Shown here piece after piece: positions 21,250 to 32,866 of a stretch of DNA of 64,000 nucleotides. Under the pieces are notes generated by a model, which worked only from the letters and a program-made list of their open reading frames with translations, was not told the DNA's origin and made no database searches. How positions within the stretch are numbered: the first letter of the stretch is position 1; each line of letters begins with the position of its first letter. Origin of the DNA: Dermanyssus gallinae. Its lineage: Eukaryota > Arthropoda > Arachnida > Mesostigmata > Dermanyssidae. Location: assembly GCA_003439945.1 (NCBI GenBank), contig QVRM01006045.1, positions 23,501 through 87,500 of the forward strand, in the 5' to 3' direction. A program made the position numbers and the translations under genes.

Positions 21250-23200
21250 GCGAGAGGAATTTCCACTCAACCTAAGTGCAAAAAAAAACTGCAACAACAA
21301 AAACAATAGCTACACCATTAAACGCATCGCAGAGGATCGGAGCGCTAAGAGGCCCGAGCGGCTTACGAAGATGTCTGACCAGGCTGGAGTCATTGCCAGG
21401 CGGGACTAAAAAAATAAAAGCCGACGCCGACAGAATCTGAATCAGAAGATCAAGAATAGGAACAAGAAGCACAAAGCGGAGAAAGAAGCCGCCACTGTTT
21501 TAAACAGTAACGAAGATTAGGACCAGAACGTGGATATCTTAGTAGAAATTGTGACTAACTTTGAGAAAATGGCAACAGCAATTGAAAACAATCAAGTTAA
21601 GATCAAACATGCAGCTGCTGATCTCTTACGATTTATGACGAAGGCAGTGGTCGCAGAACAACTTAAGACAGAGTTACGAGCTAGTCGAGTCAAAAAGGCC
21701 GACAAAGTGGAAGAATAATAGCAAACGCGCCAAATCGGGGATAAGCTGCTGAGGCTGTTAACCTAGACAAAGAGGACTGGCTATCATTCGTCTTACAGAA
21801 CACGAACCTGGACAAGGGCAGCATACTGGTAGAACGGAAAAAAACTGATTTTGCAGCTGAAGTACCAAGCAAGCGTTGACACTACTCAGGTGAAGTAAGC
21901 ACTGCGCAAGAAATCGGGGCTTTTCTGCTCGAAAATGTGGAGGGGTTTAAGCTTGAGGCCATAAAGGTCGAGAAACTTCGAGAAGTGGGTGGTGGCAGCC
22001 GTATTAGCCGCGCTAGATTCCCCAAAAACCTAGAAAAGAACACATTAGCTACCGCAAAATCCAATTGGAGTGATTGAGATTAATTTGAACCTCTTTCCTG
22101 CTGCTTTTCTGCAGCGCCAAAATTGCACAATGCACAAGTCAGTGCACAGAACCCGTCGCCAATAGGTGGGAATGCGACCACCGACTGCCCTGTTTACAAG
22201 AGGAGCGTTTACAAATGTAAGCAACGGAAACGCACTATCAAGTGGCTAGCTAGTAATGCAAGTAACCATCAGCAGCCCTGCAAAAGCAGCGGCAAGCATT
22301 TCCAGGCAGTCCAGGCGCAAATACCTGCCGTGCCCTACTTTTAGAAAGCCTGTGAAAAAATGTCTCTCGTGGTCTACCCAAGAGGCCTAAACCATTAATC
22401 TATTCACCGGTGGAACGCGCCAATGACACCGCACAGATAGAATGTAGGCGAGCAAAGCGGGTGTATACGAGGCTTAAAAAAGCCTGGCATGCAAAATCAT
22501 CAGGCAGAAGCTACAATGTCTTGGTGAAAAATATCGGACTTACTGCGCTCAAGCTACCTGATAAACTGCTAGGTCAACTCGTCGAGTAGCTTTTTTTAGC
22601 AATGCGTTTGAGCGTGAATGCGTGGAACCAGAAGAGAACCCCTCACGACGGTAGTAAAAACTGTTGCGGCCGGGCACAGCCTCAAGAGCGGTAAAGCTCC
22701 TGATCGACGGAACTCTATCCGAAACCCCTACTTGTAGATAAACCTGAAGCGTTCAAAAGAGTCGTTGACAAACTTCTGGTGTAAGGAAAATTCCCCAAAA
22801 AAACGGAAGGCGGCTAGGATGGTATTGATGCCTAATTTAGAAAAGCCCGCATGGAGCCTGCATGAAGCAAAACTTTTTTTCACTTGCCGCAGGGAAGAGT
22901 AAGACAACCCGGCGGATCGGGAGAAACCGATGCGGTCAGCTGAACATTCATTCAAACAGATGCCATATAACTCTTACGAAGCATGCCAGGGCTATGGACC
23001 TAAATATGACCAACTGTCGTACCACCTCGCTCACACAAGCTATGGTGGGCCACAGACAGGAGCACTATTTGGGGATTCGCAAGGTGTCCGACCTAAAATG
23101 CGTCCTTTGTGACAGCGCAGAGAAGAACGACGTAGGACAACGAGTAGAACGGAAGGGGTCCGATACTCAGGGGGTCTGTAATCTCACGGTATGATATTCT
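21250..23200 (+). mobile_element. R1/jockey-like LINE relic with internal deletions
   Basis: A coiled, charged ORF1-like part (MDILVEIVTNFEKMATAIEN at 21530 and EGFKLEAIKVEKLREVGGG near 21945) is followed by RT traces: SLKSGKAPDRRNSI near 22680-22725 (normally SGKAPGPDGI) and RKAARMVLMPNLEKPAWS near 22800-22860 (normally ARLVLLPKPGK). The order then jumps to an RNase H/C-terminal segment, SLTQAMVGHRQEHYLGIRKV.DLKCVLCD near 23020-23105. The palm is deleted. Many stops; not functional. Confidence 0.65.
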
Positions 23201-25560
23201 CCTATGTGGATTAGTTTACCAACTTTCCATCTCTACATACGCCAGCGACTTTCGTCCTGCTATGTTCATCATTTAGGGATACGTCTCACTCTAATGGCAT
23301 GAACAGTTGCTAAAAGTATTAACTGTCACACCTATGTCATGCCATATTTCAGAACTAGAAGAAACGCCAAATAGATAAAGCTGCTAGAAACAACTTAATT
23401 CTCATCGTCATTGCACCTATGGCAGGTAGCTACGAACACCTCGAGGACTAAAATCCACCTGTTGATTGCCACGAACTTAGAAAGAAAATACCCGACAGAT
23501 TGAAAATAATCCTATGTACCATGTCCAGCGGAACCTCAACGAAAACGTTTATCAATACGCTTCAGGGCATGAATTGGATTAAATGCTTCAGGACACACTG
23601 TAGGGCGCAGTCACCATATAAAACATATTTTCTTCATTTGTCATTAATTAAAATACAGGGAAGTCGCGTTTCTGAACAGACGCGATCACTCATGGATTGT
23701 TTGCTACTTCTACGCTAAGGTATAGATTGCTACAACCAACGTGTAAGAAATGTAATTGAGCAGAATTGTAAAGTGCAGAAGAGAAGTGGTTCGGGGGACA
23801 ACACCTTCATGCGGACATCGATAGACAGGTAGAAAGGGTGAGCGCCCGATGAAAACGATGCATGCATAACATGCCTCTCAAGTATATAACAAGTAAAAAC
23901 GAAAAGCTGCAAAAAAGTGAAAAAATAACTCCCAAAGAAGATGAATCAATGGCTCGTCTGCATCAGACCAATCTACGAAAAAAAATAATTAAAGAACAAA
24001 TGAGCAATGGCGAATACGGACAACAATAATTGTTCAACAAGTTTACTGCTCATCAAAAAATGGAAGACTAAGAGCTTACAGCATTTAAGATTTACTTAAT
24101 AAAAAGTCCTCTTTTTTCAAACATGTATCCAAGTGTGCCTTCTGAGCATGCACCAAGTTACACCCTTTGAGAGGTACGTTACAATATATCTTAGGAAACT
24201 AAACAAACAACTGCACTAGTCAAACAAGGGGCTGACACCCACTAACAAAAATAAAAAGTTATGACTTTGACATGACTTTCAGCTGATTTGGATGTTTATA
24301 TAAATTATTTGTTTCATTAACTTATACCAACCAGGACGAAAAAATATGCACCACAGCGAGCTAAACACATACCAAAACAGCCAATGGTATTAGCATTTTT
24401 GGACGATGAACATGTGTTAAACAAATTGGGAAAAGGTAAGCAGAAATAAAACACACAACCACGATACAATGTCTACAGCGATTGCAATTTGAAACGCCAT
24501 CAATGTTAGAAACATCACAATACAAATCAGAACGAAGCAAACAGTCAAATGATTGTGGAATGATTGTGGGTGTTGCTCAGTAAACGTTGTTGCAGATATA
24601 TCGACCTATACATATTGTGTGAATGAAATATAGCATGCAGCCTTGAGGTTGTATTGTCTTGCCGCATATTACAGTTGTGCCAATGATGAAACCCAACTGA
24701 TCCGATGAGTGACCCTTACGGAAGAAACTAGTTGCGACATCGTTCCGGAAAGGCGGACAACTCTAACGACACAGAAGGAGAACGCGTGTAATAAACAAAA
24801 TACTGTTCCTTGAGATTTCTTGTCCTATTTGCTCGTGTCTAGTGGCTTGGGAGGCACGTGGATGCGAACGCTAACATGTACTAAAATGATTCATGGTATT
24901 ATTCTTCGGATCTATATAGGATAAGCGCAAGCATTAAATAAATGAAATCCGAACAGTCGAATTTTACCATTGGAGTCGCATTAAGAATATTTATGGTCGT
25001 CTTTAGTGGCACGTGAGTTGCTCTACTCCTGTTAACTAGATAACGTAAATAAATAGCGCTAACTGAAACTGTTTTGCATTTCAGCTAGGGTCATACTGTC
25101 GTCTATCCGCCTTGTATTCTCCACTAAATAAATGTGAAAAAGATATGCATGAGCTAATTAATTTCCTCTCATAATAGCCTAGATGTATTCAAACCGGTAA
25201 CATGCGTATATGCTCCAGCCTCACGTTCGCTGGCATTGTTTGCGTTCCGCTGCTCACTAGTTCAGTTTCCACTACGTGCTTGCAGTTTTCTTCCTACTGC
25301 GATAGTGGAGCGAGCTCTGTCTATCTTGTTGCAGGTGCAAGGCCAACCGGCGGATCCTAAAGGCGGAGGAGGGTTGTTTTAGTTAGGTAATAAATAAAAA
25401 CAAAAAAGTTTGAAATAGTCCATACAGATTTGAACGCTGCAGCCCTGTCTGCAGCGTCTAGGGTAGCGCGCCACCGACAACCCCGCATCAAGTTAGCGCA
25501 AGCGACACCACTTGGCCGTAATCAAGCTTAATAGGAACGTGCGTAAAGTTCAAAGGATCG
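23201..25560. other. Intergenic; no recognisable gene
   Basis: About 2.3 kb of AT-rich sequence with only short open frames (for example 23500-23718 and 23730-23912) that show no domain. No repeats shared with other parts of the window were noticed. Confidence 0.45.
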
Positions 25561-25588
25561 CGACGCCCTCGCATTTCCCCAGCGACCA

Positions 25589-25610
25589 CAGCAGCAGCAG
25601 CAGCAGCAGC
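25589..25610. repeat. (CAG)n trinucleotide repeat
   Basis: Seven or so CAG units in a GC-richer block about 0.9 kb before the candidate RhoGAP first exon. Confidence 0.85.
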
Positions 25611-25760
25611 ACCAACAGCGATGTCTAACCAGCACCAATATCTGCACGTTTCGGCGTCTGTATGCACGCATGAATATGTCCGTACACATATCACATTTGT
25701 CTGCACGCTCGATGACAGTGTCTAGAACAAGAATGACGACAATCGTTGTGTTGTCGTGGT

Positions 25761-25931
25761 TACGTTGAGCTGCACTGTTAGAGCATATATTTAGCTGATT
25801 TGTTAAAGTCGATATTTAGCTGATTTGTTAAAGTCGATATTTAGCTGATTTGTTAAAGTCGATATTTAGCTGATTTGTTCGAGTATATTGAGCTGGTTTG
25901 TTAGAGCATATTGAACTGATTTGTTATTGTC
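25761..25931. repeat. 25-bp minisatellite, about seven units
   Basis: The unit GATATTTAGCTGATTTGTTA+AAGTC occurs almost perfectly three times at 25786-25860 and once with changes at 25861-25885. It is flanked by diverged units (GTTGAGCTGCACTGTTAGAGCA before; TATTGAACTGATTTGTTA-type after, with two bases lost). The identical core suggests recent tandem expansion. Confidence 0.9.
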
Positions 25932-26119
25932 GGTTGGTGGCAGCGACAGGCCGCCCAGCAACCAAACAGTGAACACAGGTTGACAGGATTCTGGCACATT
26001 TATGTGGCTACCCAACGATACGCTTCTGAGTACGATACGCGCGACGCGCGTACAATATCGGCAAACCGAGTCGACGCCGTTGGTCGTCGCTTGTTTTGTA
26101 TTCGGTGTTATGTCGGCGG

Positions 26120-26477
26120 TGCTGCTGACGTCAAACCTCAAATTGCTGACGTTACCTCAAATTGCTATCGCTCAGTCAGTCATAGGGCGTCAGCACCCAT
26201 TCGCCGCGTAGGTTCCGCTGCCTTTTGAGGGCGAGTGAGTCAGTCACGACTCGATAAACGACAGCGTCCGCAACTGCTCCGCTCCTAGTTGGCCTAAAAC
26301 GGACCCCGAACTCGAATGGCTGAGTGCCATCACATCAGCATAGACGAACAGTAGTGCAGTAGTGAGTTGGATGAACTTGATACGACGGAGTGGTTGGTAG
26401 CAGCGCATGTAGAACGACCAACTCTTTTTTTTTTTTTCACACTCCAACATCGCTTGGCTGTGACAGCTGCCGTCGTC
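26120..26477 (+). promoter_or_regulatory. Candidate promoter and 5' UTR of the RhoGAP gene
   Basis: GC-richer than the surroundings, with repeated TCAGTCAGTCA and GAGTCAGTCACG motifs near 26171-26250 that contain the arthropod initiator-like TCAGT. No TATA box is evident. Support is only positional, ahead of the candidate exon at 26478. Confidence 0.3.
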
Positions 26478-26585
26478 ATGGGTGTTCGGAACGCAGCACG
26501 AAAATGGATGGAAAAGGTGTTTTCTCAAGACGAAAGCTATCTTTCAAGGACTCTGGCTAAAAACAAGCTTGTGCCCTGCAATAAG
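26478..26585 (+). CDS. Candidate first coding exon of the RhoGAP gene
   Basis: The ATG at 26478 opens 36 codons (MGVRNAARKWMEKVFSQDES... ending LVPCNK), followed by GTTGGT, a possible though weak donor, in phase 0. The RhoGAP exon at 28649 also begins in phase 0. The join would place KLVPCNK next to DLNFYLSGYEVPYVMESL, a plausible lead-in to a RhoGAP domain. Upstream sequence (26150-26400) is rich in TCAGT motifs resembling arthropod initiators. This is inference from splice phase and composition only. An unrelated open stretch is the main alternative. Confidence 0.45.
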
Positions 26586-27326
26586 GTTGGTTGGTTGGTG
26601 TCACAATCGCAAACTACATGCATACATCTTTTTCCTTTGGCTTTCCGTATAGTACAGACGGCCCTCCATTTGCTTGTACGATTTCACTGTAGACACTCCG
26701 TAAATAAAGCGTGACTACACTAACCTAGTAAAACGTTATCTAGCCTTTAACTTTCAATCCGCACACAAATAATCAAGGAAGGAGGAATTAGTGTTCTTGT
26801 CTAACAAAACCTAAGTATTTCCACATGAACCACAACGCTCTTCGGTTCGGAGACATGTCACGCTATTTTTAAAAGTGCCCCTAGCATCATGCCCTAACCG
26901 TTGTGTACGAGTTACTAATATGTTATATTTAACATTCGATAAGATACAGCTGCTAACGACACGCTACAGGTATGCTGCTAGCATGTTACCTAAGATAAAT
27001 ATAACGCCCTCTCGTGGCGAGTAGCTCGACGATTGGTTAATCTATGCAAAAAGAGCATCTCCCAATTTTACTCTTAATAGAGTTCATATTTGAGAAGAAG
27101 TACTAAGTTAGGCAACACTGAGCAATTCTTAGAATAATAGAAGACTTCCATATGGGTTGAGCATGTCAATGGTTATCCTGGCTAGTCTAAATAAAGTAAT
27201 ATGTTTCTCCTTAGCAAGAGTAAGTGTATGAACACGTTAACATGTGGCTAATGCCAAATAAAAATATAAAAAAAATATATATATATATAACTTCGTATGC
27301 AGAATATCGGTATATATATATATATA

Positions 27327-28487
27327 CAGGGTGTTCCTATTTGTGTGTCCAAAACGCTAGGGTATGGTCAAACTCGGTGAGAAAATCGTTTTTGCCAATG
27401 GGTGGAAGCCGGGAAAACGTTTTGTTTAGGAGTGAGAATGAAATTTATAAAAGCAGTTATTCTGTCTTTTTTCTCCTACATAGTTGTGCAAAATCTACGT
27501 TTGCGGGAGAACCAGTCAGCGCACAAAGGAACCGATCATACCGGCGTGTTTGGTGGAAAATTCTGCACAATAAAGTATACATTACTAGCTTGCGTAGCAA
27601 AAAGCGAATAGCCAGATTAAGAAAAGTCATAAAAATTCAAAATGTTACGTTAACGCTTTTTTGTGCAACATCGTAATTTTTTCCATTACGACCAAAAATG
27701 CACGTCCAAAAGACTACTCTCAGTCAATAGCAGATTTAATGCCCACTACATTCGTTCCAAAGTGATGGTGCTGCGTTACGTAGTTGCCAAGTAACTAAGC
27801 TTTTTCGACAGTCATAGTTGTTATGTTTCACGTTGAAGTTTTCACGTCCAGAACCGTAGCATTTTGCTAAGACGTTTCCGCCCCCTCTTTCCATTAGAAA
27901 AAATTATTCTCTTGCTGAGTTCTACCAAACCTCAAAATATGTACCTAACTTTCTCATACACCCTATGCAAGTATGCATGCCTTCGCTCTCGATATGACTG
28001 TCGAAAGCTTAGTTACTTGGCAACTACGTAACGCAGCACCATCACTTTGGTACGAATGTAGTGGGCATTAAATCTGCTATTGCCTGAGAGTAGTCTTTTG
28101 GACGTGCATTTTTGGTCGTAATGGAAAAAATTACGATGTTGCACAAAAAAGCGTTAACGTAACATTTTGACTTTTTATGACTTTCCTTAATCTGGCTATT
28201 CGCTTTTTGCTACGCAAGCTAGTAATGTATACTTTATTGTGTAGAATTTTCTGCCAAACACGCCGGTATGATCGGTTCCTTTGTGCGCTGACTGGTTCCC
28301 CCGCAAACGTAGATTTTGCACAACTATGTAGGAGAAAAAAGACAGAATAATATATATAATTTTTTATAAATTTCATCTTCACTCCCAAACAAAACGTTCT
28401 CCCGGCTTCCACCCATTGGCAAAAATAATTTGCTCGCCGAGTTTGACCATACCCTAGCGTTTTGGACACACAAATAGGGACACTCTG
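27327..28487. mobile_element. Palindromic (foldback) element, copy 1, 1161 bp
   Basis: The termini are CAGGGTGTTCCTATTTGTGT at 27327 and, read inward from 28487, CAGAGTGTCCCTATTTGTGT, each flanked by TA in TA-rich DNA. Arms of about 490 bp (27327-27815 and 27994-28487) are inverted copies differing mainly by small indels. The 178-bp spacer contains another terminus-like segment, GACGTTTCCGCC..CTAACTTTCTCATACACCCT, so the unit looks like one complete element plus an inverted partial one. No significant open frame is visible, so it is non-autonomous. It lies in the presumed intron of the RhoGAP gene, about 160 bp before the acceptor. Confidence 0.9.
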
Positions 28488-28648
28488 TATATATGCTGGT
28501 TAAAGGGCGTCATCAAATGGTGATGGCTTGTATTTTTTTAGTACATAACATTGTCTTTCGGGTTCTTGTCTTATCATCAACCAACTTACCCTTTCTGGGA
28601 TATGTATGGTATATGTATCACGTACTAATGAGCTGCCTTGTTTTGCAG

Positions 28649-29518
28649 GATTTGAACTTTTATCTGTCCGGATACGAGGTACCCTACGTCATGGAGAGCT
28701 TGTCTAGAGCTATCTTGATTCGAGCGGACACCCCGTTCGTGTTTCGCGAGTCGGGTCGATCGAGCATGCGACGTGTCATCGGCGACCACTTTCTACGCAA
28801 GGGCAGGCTACCCCCTGAAGTTGCAGATGACGTGCATGAGGCATGCGCTCTGTATAAGCGCTGGTTGCAGACGCTTCGCGAGCCCTTGGTACCGCTACGA
28901 ATACAGCTGAGAATTGCCGAACGCTTGAGCGCGCTGGACAGCCCAGAGGAATGGCAGCTGCAACGTCTCGCAGAGCTCATGGCTAGCGAGACTGACGCAC
29001 ATATCCATTTACAAATGGTATGCTTCGTGCACTGCATATCGATGCTCCAGCAAGTCGCGCTTCACAAGGACAAGAACTTCATGTCGAGCGAAGCTCTGGC
29101 AGCGATCTTCGTCGGAGACCTATTCGTATGCGACATCTTTCAGTCGCAGACTCGCGCTGTGAGTCACGGCCATGTCGTTTCCGGCTCAGTCGACGAGCGT
29201 GTACTGCGCAATCTGATTCTCTTTCTCGACTACCTCATTAGTGGCCGCGGAAATCGGATCCTTGTTAAAGCACTACGTCGGAACCTCTATAAGGACAACC
29301 TCGCTGAACCGCGGCCGGTTCCACAATTCGGATACTACGAGTCTACACTTCCGCCCATTCCGGTGGAGGCCCGCGCAGCTCTCGATCGCAGCAACGATCC
29401 AATTCTTCTACTGTGGCGTACTCATGATTTCGACGCTGTGCCTGCCGTTGAGGAACGCAGCCCGTTGCGGATCACCTTTCTGCGGAACCGATACGGAGCT
29501 GCCCCGGGTCACCCGTGA
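28649..29518 (+). CDS. RhoGAP-domain protein, last coding exon
   Basis: The exon follows a strong acceptor (TTGTTTTGCAG, ending at 28648), is open for 289 codons and ends at TGA 29516-29518. It has the layout of a Rho GTPase-activating domain: VPYVMESLSRAI, then the arginine-finger segment PFVFRESG, then the Lys-containing helix ALYKRWLQTLREPLVP, then the helix VCFVHCISMLQQVA and SSEALAAIF. Such domains speed GTP hydrolysis by Rho, Rac or Cdc42. The Asn normally found in the NLA.VF motif is replaced (EALAAIF), so activity may be altered. After the domain comes a Pro-rich stretch ending FLRNRYGAAPG. The reading frame continues upstream of the acceptor into repeat-flanking sequence, which is probably intron. 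I cannot name the orthologue. Confidence 0.8.
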   Translation, partial: DLNFYLSGYEVPYVMESLSRAILIRADTPFVFRESGRSSMRRVIGDHFLRKGRLPPEVADDVHEACALYKRWLQTLREPLVPLRIQLRIAERLSALDSPEEWQLQRLAELMASETDAHIHLQMVCFVHCISMLQQVALHKDKNFMSSEALAAIFVGDLFVCDIFQSQTRAVSHGHVVSGSVDERVLRNLILFLDYLISGRGNRILVKALRRNLYKDNLAEPRPVPQFGYYESTLPPIPVEARAALDRSNDPILLLWRTHDFDAVPAVEERSPLRITFLRNRYGAAPGHP

Positions 29519-31189
29519 TACCTACGCTCGACCGGATCAGAGATTTTCATTGCGCGGGCGGGCATTGCGGGTTTAAGTTACAGGGTTCTTCGGCTCCAAA
29601 CACACACTGTGGTTGTTTGATTCGTGCAACGACGTGCCTATATTTCACTGAATGAAATCTGAATATCCACAATACACGTGAACTTAAACAGCGATTGCAA
29701 CTTCAGCGACCTCAGAATATCATTTTCGCTCATCTAACTGAACCAGAGCTATCTCAACACCTTGGATTTTCTATACCATTCGTGCTCACACGTGCTTTAC
29801 GGCGCTAGCCTCTTCATCGGGGACTTGGTTAAATGCGCAAAAATGTTCACAACGTCTTCGCATGTCCCGGTAAATGCTATAACTGGTGAACCTCTAGGGA
29901 TATCAAGTGCTATCTGTTAGAGCCCGACAGCACTTTTTACAAGCTTCTTTGCATAGCAATAGCTCGCTAGCGACCGACTAAATGGAATCAGATCTGTCTA
30001 TTGGATCCAGCAGTCTATTTCAGAATATGATCTATTCTGACAAGCTGTCTTTCTGTGGTGACAGAACTCATCATTATCTCGTCTGAATAAAAAAATGCAA
30101 CAATTTATCCTGCTGTACGTATTAGTCTTTACCAAACTATAAGCGTCTTTAAACGTAATTGAATACGATGCACTTTGATTTGCACCATACAAGTGTAAAC
30201 GGTCTCTAATGGTTATTGGTAAACTCGACAACCGAGTTGCTTACCATGTGAACGAAATAAATGTTAAATAGAATATATATATATATATATATGTACATTT
30301 GGTCAAGCAGTAAATTACTTATCCGTTTTCGAAGGGTCTTCGCGCGCTAAGGGATGCTAATAGTCAGGAATGCTAATCTGTTCATAAATACAGATGTGTA
30401 TTTTCCTGTTAATGCTAGTTTCCAACTATCTGTTCCGGCAAGAATACAAGACAAGGCAGCAGGGAAATGAAATGTACATAAATGTTCTATGTATATATGA
30501 TAAATGAATACGCGTGCTCTTTTTTTGGCAGACAATTAGAGAATGCGCTTACAATTTAATTATAGTTTACGAGTTTTTTTCTATGTAGCTCCGGGCCGAC
30601 GCTTAGGTAGCCTAAATATCCTAATCTGTCTTGTATTTGAGGCCGCTAACAAAATGCAATTTCATCTTATATTCATAATACAAGATTTCGAGACAAAGGT
30701 ATTTTTCTTTAATACTGAACCACATTTTGTGTGATTGCCTTAGCACAATTGTCGGACAGATGAAGGTTTGCCTTTATATAAAACGCTCGATAAGGTTTAT
30801 GTGCAGAAAAAATCAATAGAAGTGAATTTTGATCCAAACTGGAATTCATTAACAAAAATCCTAAAACGAGTGCAAAAACCTAATTACCACGATCCTATGC
30901 AGTCGGCACGATGCCATTTGACCTAACGGGGAGACTTATCTCAGCTCACAAGGATTATAATTCTATAAACGGGTTTCATAGCCTATAGTCGTTAGGCTTT
31001 ATTTTGTATCGCGAATAGTGACTTTTCCAAGCTTTTTGCAGTAGTCAAAGACCAAATAGGGCCGTGTTGCATTTCAGATAGACAAGCTATTCTGCTCTCA
31101 AAGCTTTAAGCGGCCACAGACTCCCGTCTCTCTATGTTTTTACAGTGTTTGCTTGGTAGCTAGCAGTTAACTATCGCGATCGTTTCTGT
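29519..31189. other. Downstream of RhoGAP; no further gene seen
   Basis: AT-rich, with a TA run at 30272-30293. Short open frames have no recognised domain. The beginning is presumably the 3' UTR of the RhoGAP gene. Confidence 0.45.
30086..30091 (+). terminator. Possible poly(A) signal of the RhoGAP gene
   Basis: AATAAA occurs about 570 nt after the RhoGAP stop codon on the same strand. The hexamer is common by chance in AT-rich DNA, so this is only a candidate. Confidence 0.2.
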
Positions 31190-31760
31190 AGATGTGCGTC
31201 GTCTATTTAGTACTGACGGTCTTCAGCTGACGCCAGAAAAGACGAAGCTGTGCTTATTAGCGAGGCCGGAAAAGGTACGACTAAATGTGACTGCCATGGC
31301 TGAAAAGACCGCCTGCGGACTGGCAAAGACACGTGGAGCGACCGAACGGCAAGAGGATACTCCTCGCCTCAGTGGCAGGGACTACAGTGCTGCAGTCCCC
31401 GCAGCGCAGATTGATTGAAGAAAGCGTACGGAGAAAGCAGCAGTGGACGTGGAAGGCGGAAGCTCGGAAGCAGACGCCCAACGAGTACCGAGAAGAGTCG
31501 ACCCGAATGAAATAATGGATCTGCCAGGCCATTTCTCGTCTCATCATCTATTACCTGACACAGGTGTTGACAAGGCACGAGTGCTTTCAGAAATACCAAC
31601 AGCACAGAATAGGGAAAGCTCCGGATTCGAAATGTGTCATGTGCGATTCCCGTGAGGTTAATGATGTGCTCATACGATCTTCCTCTGCCCAGCACCAGAG
31701 GACGCACGAGCAGATCCGCTGGTTGCACCACCAGAGTTCTCGAGCACGGCGGTGACAGAT
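31190..31760 (+). mobile_element. R1-like LINE fragment (RT end to C-terminal domain)
   Basis: Pieces read DGLQLTPEKTKLCLLARPEK (end of the RT palm, normally LNPEKTE..LL) near 31215-31275, then directly a C-terminal region near 31440-31700 with LTRHECFQKYQQHRIGKAPD, SKCVMCDSREVNDV and a Cys-His pattern. It is similar in kind to the relic at 21250-23200. Frame changes and an internal deletion make it non-functional. Confidence 0.62.
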
Positions 31761-32817
31761 CTAGTTGCCACCGTATTTCAGGACGAACCTAATTCGGAAC
31801 AGGAATTATATAATACTTGATGGAGAACATTATAAGGCGGAAGAACGAACTGGAGATGGAACAGGACGAGATGCTATGACGACGGCCGCACTAGTGCTGT
31901 ATAAGAAGTACACACACGGCGCGCATACAAGACCCTCCATTTGTCGGCCAAAGTAAACCGAACGTATTTTCGATGAGTAGTTGTAACTTATACTACAAGG
32001 CATGTGTTGTAAGGCTTTCTTTAGCCGTCACGCGTTCTTGCAGATATTGCCTATCTAAACCAAATATTTGTTGTCAGGCTGTTTGCTCTACAGGTTTGTT
32101 GAACCAGCTCAGGCATAGGTACCCGCATTCAGTTGTCTTTACTCTTACTTAAGCTTTCCCCTGCTGTAAACCTATTCCTTAGATATTCTCTCATTTTTGT
32201 GCCAGTGTGACATGTATTGCAATGTCTAAATGATTGTCTGTGCCGAGACATCCGTTCCACCTGATTAGTTCCACCTGGATACGTAGGGAATCTGGTGGTG
32301 ACAGAGTCTATCAGACATGACTAGGCACGAACAATGTATTCTAGAAACTTCAAGCCTGTTATAAACTGATTGCAGATCAAAGGGGCAAGCACGACCAGGA
32401 GTTTAGATGCATTCATCATAATAGGGTTCGGGGTTTGTGGACAATGGCCGAATAGAAATCCTAATGTTCGTGAGTCGGCAGTTTATAACTGACCGCAGCT
32501 ATAAACGGCCATCGTTAAGTGGCCAGGAAACCTTGGGGGTTTCTCGATAACGCTGCTAGGCATACCTTTTCTTATGCGTTCAGTAACTCTAGGTGTGACA
32601 CGCTGCGACTAGAGCTGTTACAGTTCTGTTGAACACTGCATAAAAGCCTCGGTACTTTCAGCAGTGCGACTCTCTGGCAAAGCAGTGTTCTCATAACTCC
32701 CACATGTTAGCCATTAAAGGCCATTGCGACCTCTGACGCGTGTTTTCTGGGGTGCTTTTCCGTTTTTTAAACGCATATCCAGTATTGAAAAAGCTATTCT
32801 TTTGTGTAAGATGTGTG
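31761..32817. other. No recognisable gene
   Basis: Unique-looking AT-rich sequence without long open frames. Confidence 0.4.
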
Positions 32818-32866
32818 GAATAGGGTATTGTACGCACTCGTGCCGAGTGCGTACAATACCCTATTC
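32818..32866. repeat. Perfect 23-bp hairpin with a 3-nt loop
   Basis: The left arm GAATAGGGTATTGTACGCAC plus TCG is followed by TGC and then its exact reverse complement. There is no mismatch in 23 pairs. No terminator or RNA gene explains it. Confidence 0.95.

Noticed and set aside
25761..25931. CRISPR-like repeat array
   Set aside because: Units are contiguous with no unique spacers, and the context is eukaryotic; it is a minisatellite.
28493..28648. N-terminal extension of the RhoGAP exon from the ATG at 28493
   Set aside because: The 52 residues are hydrophobic and unlike a GAP flank, they begin next to a transposon end, and a strong TTTTGCAG acceptor lies at 28648.
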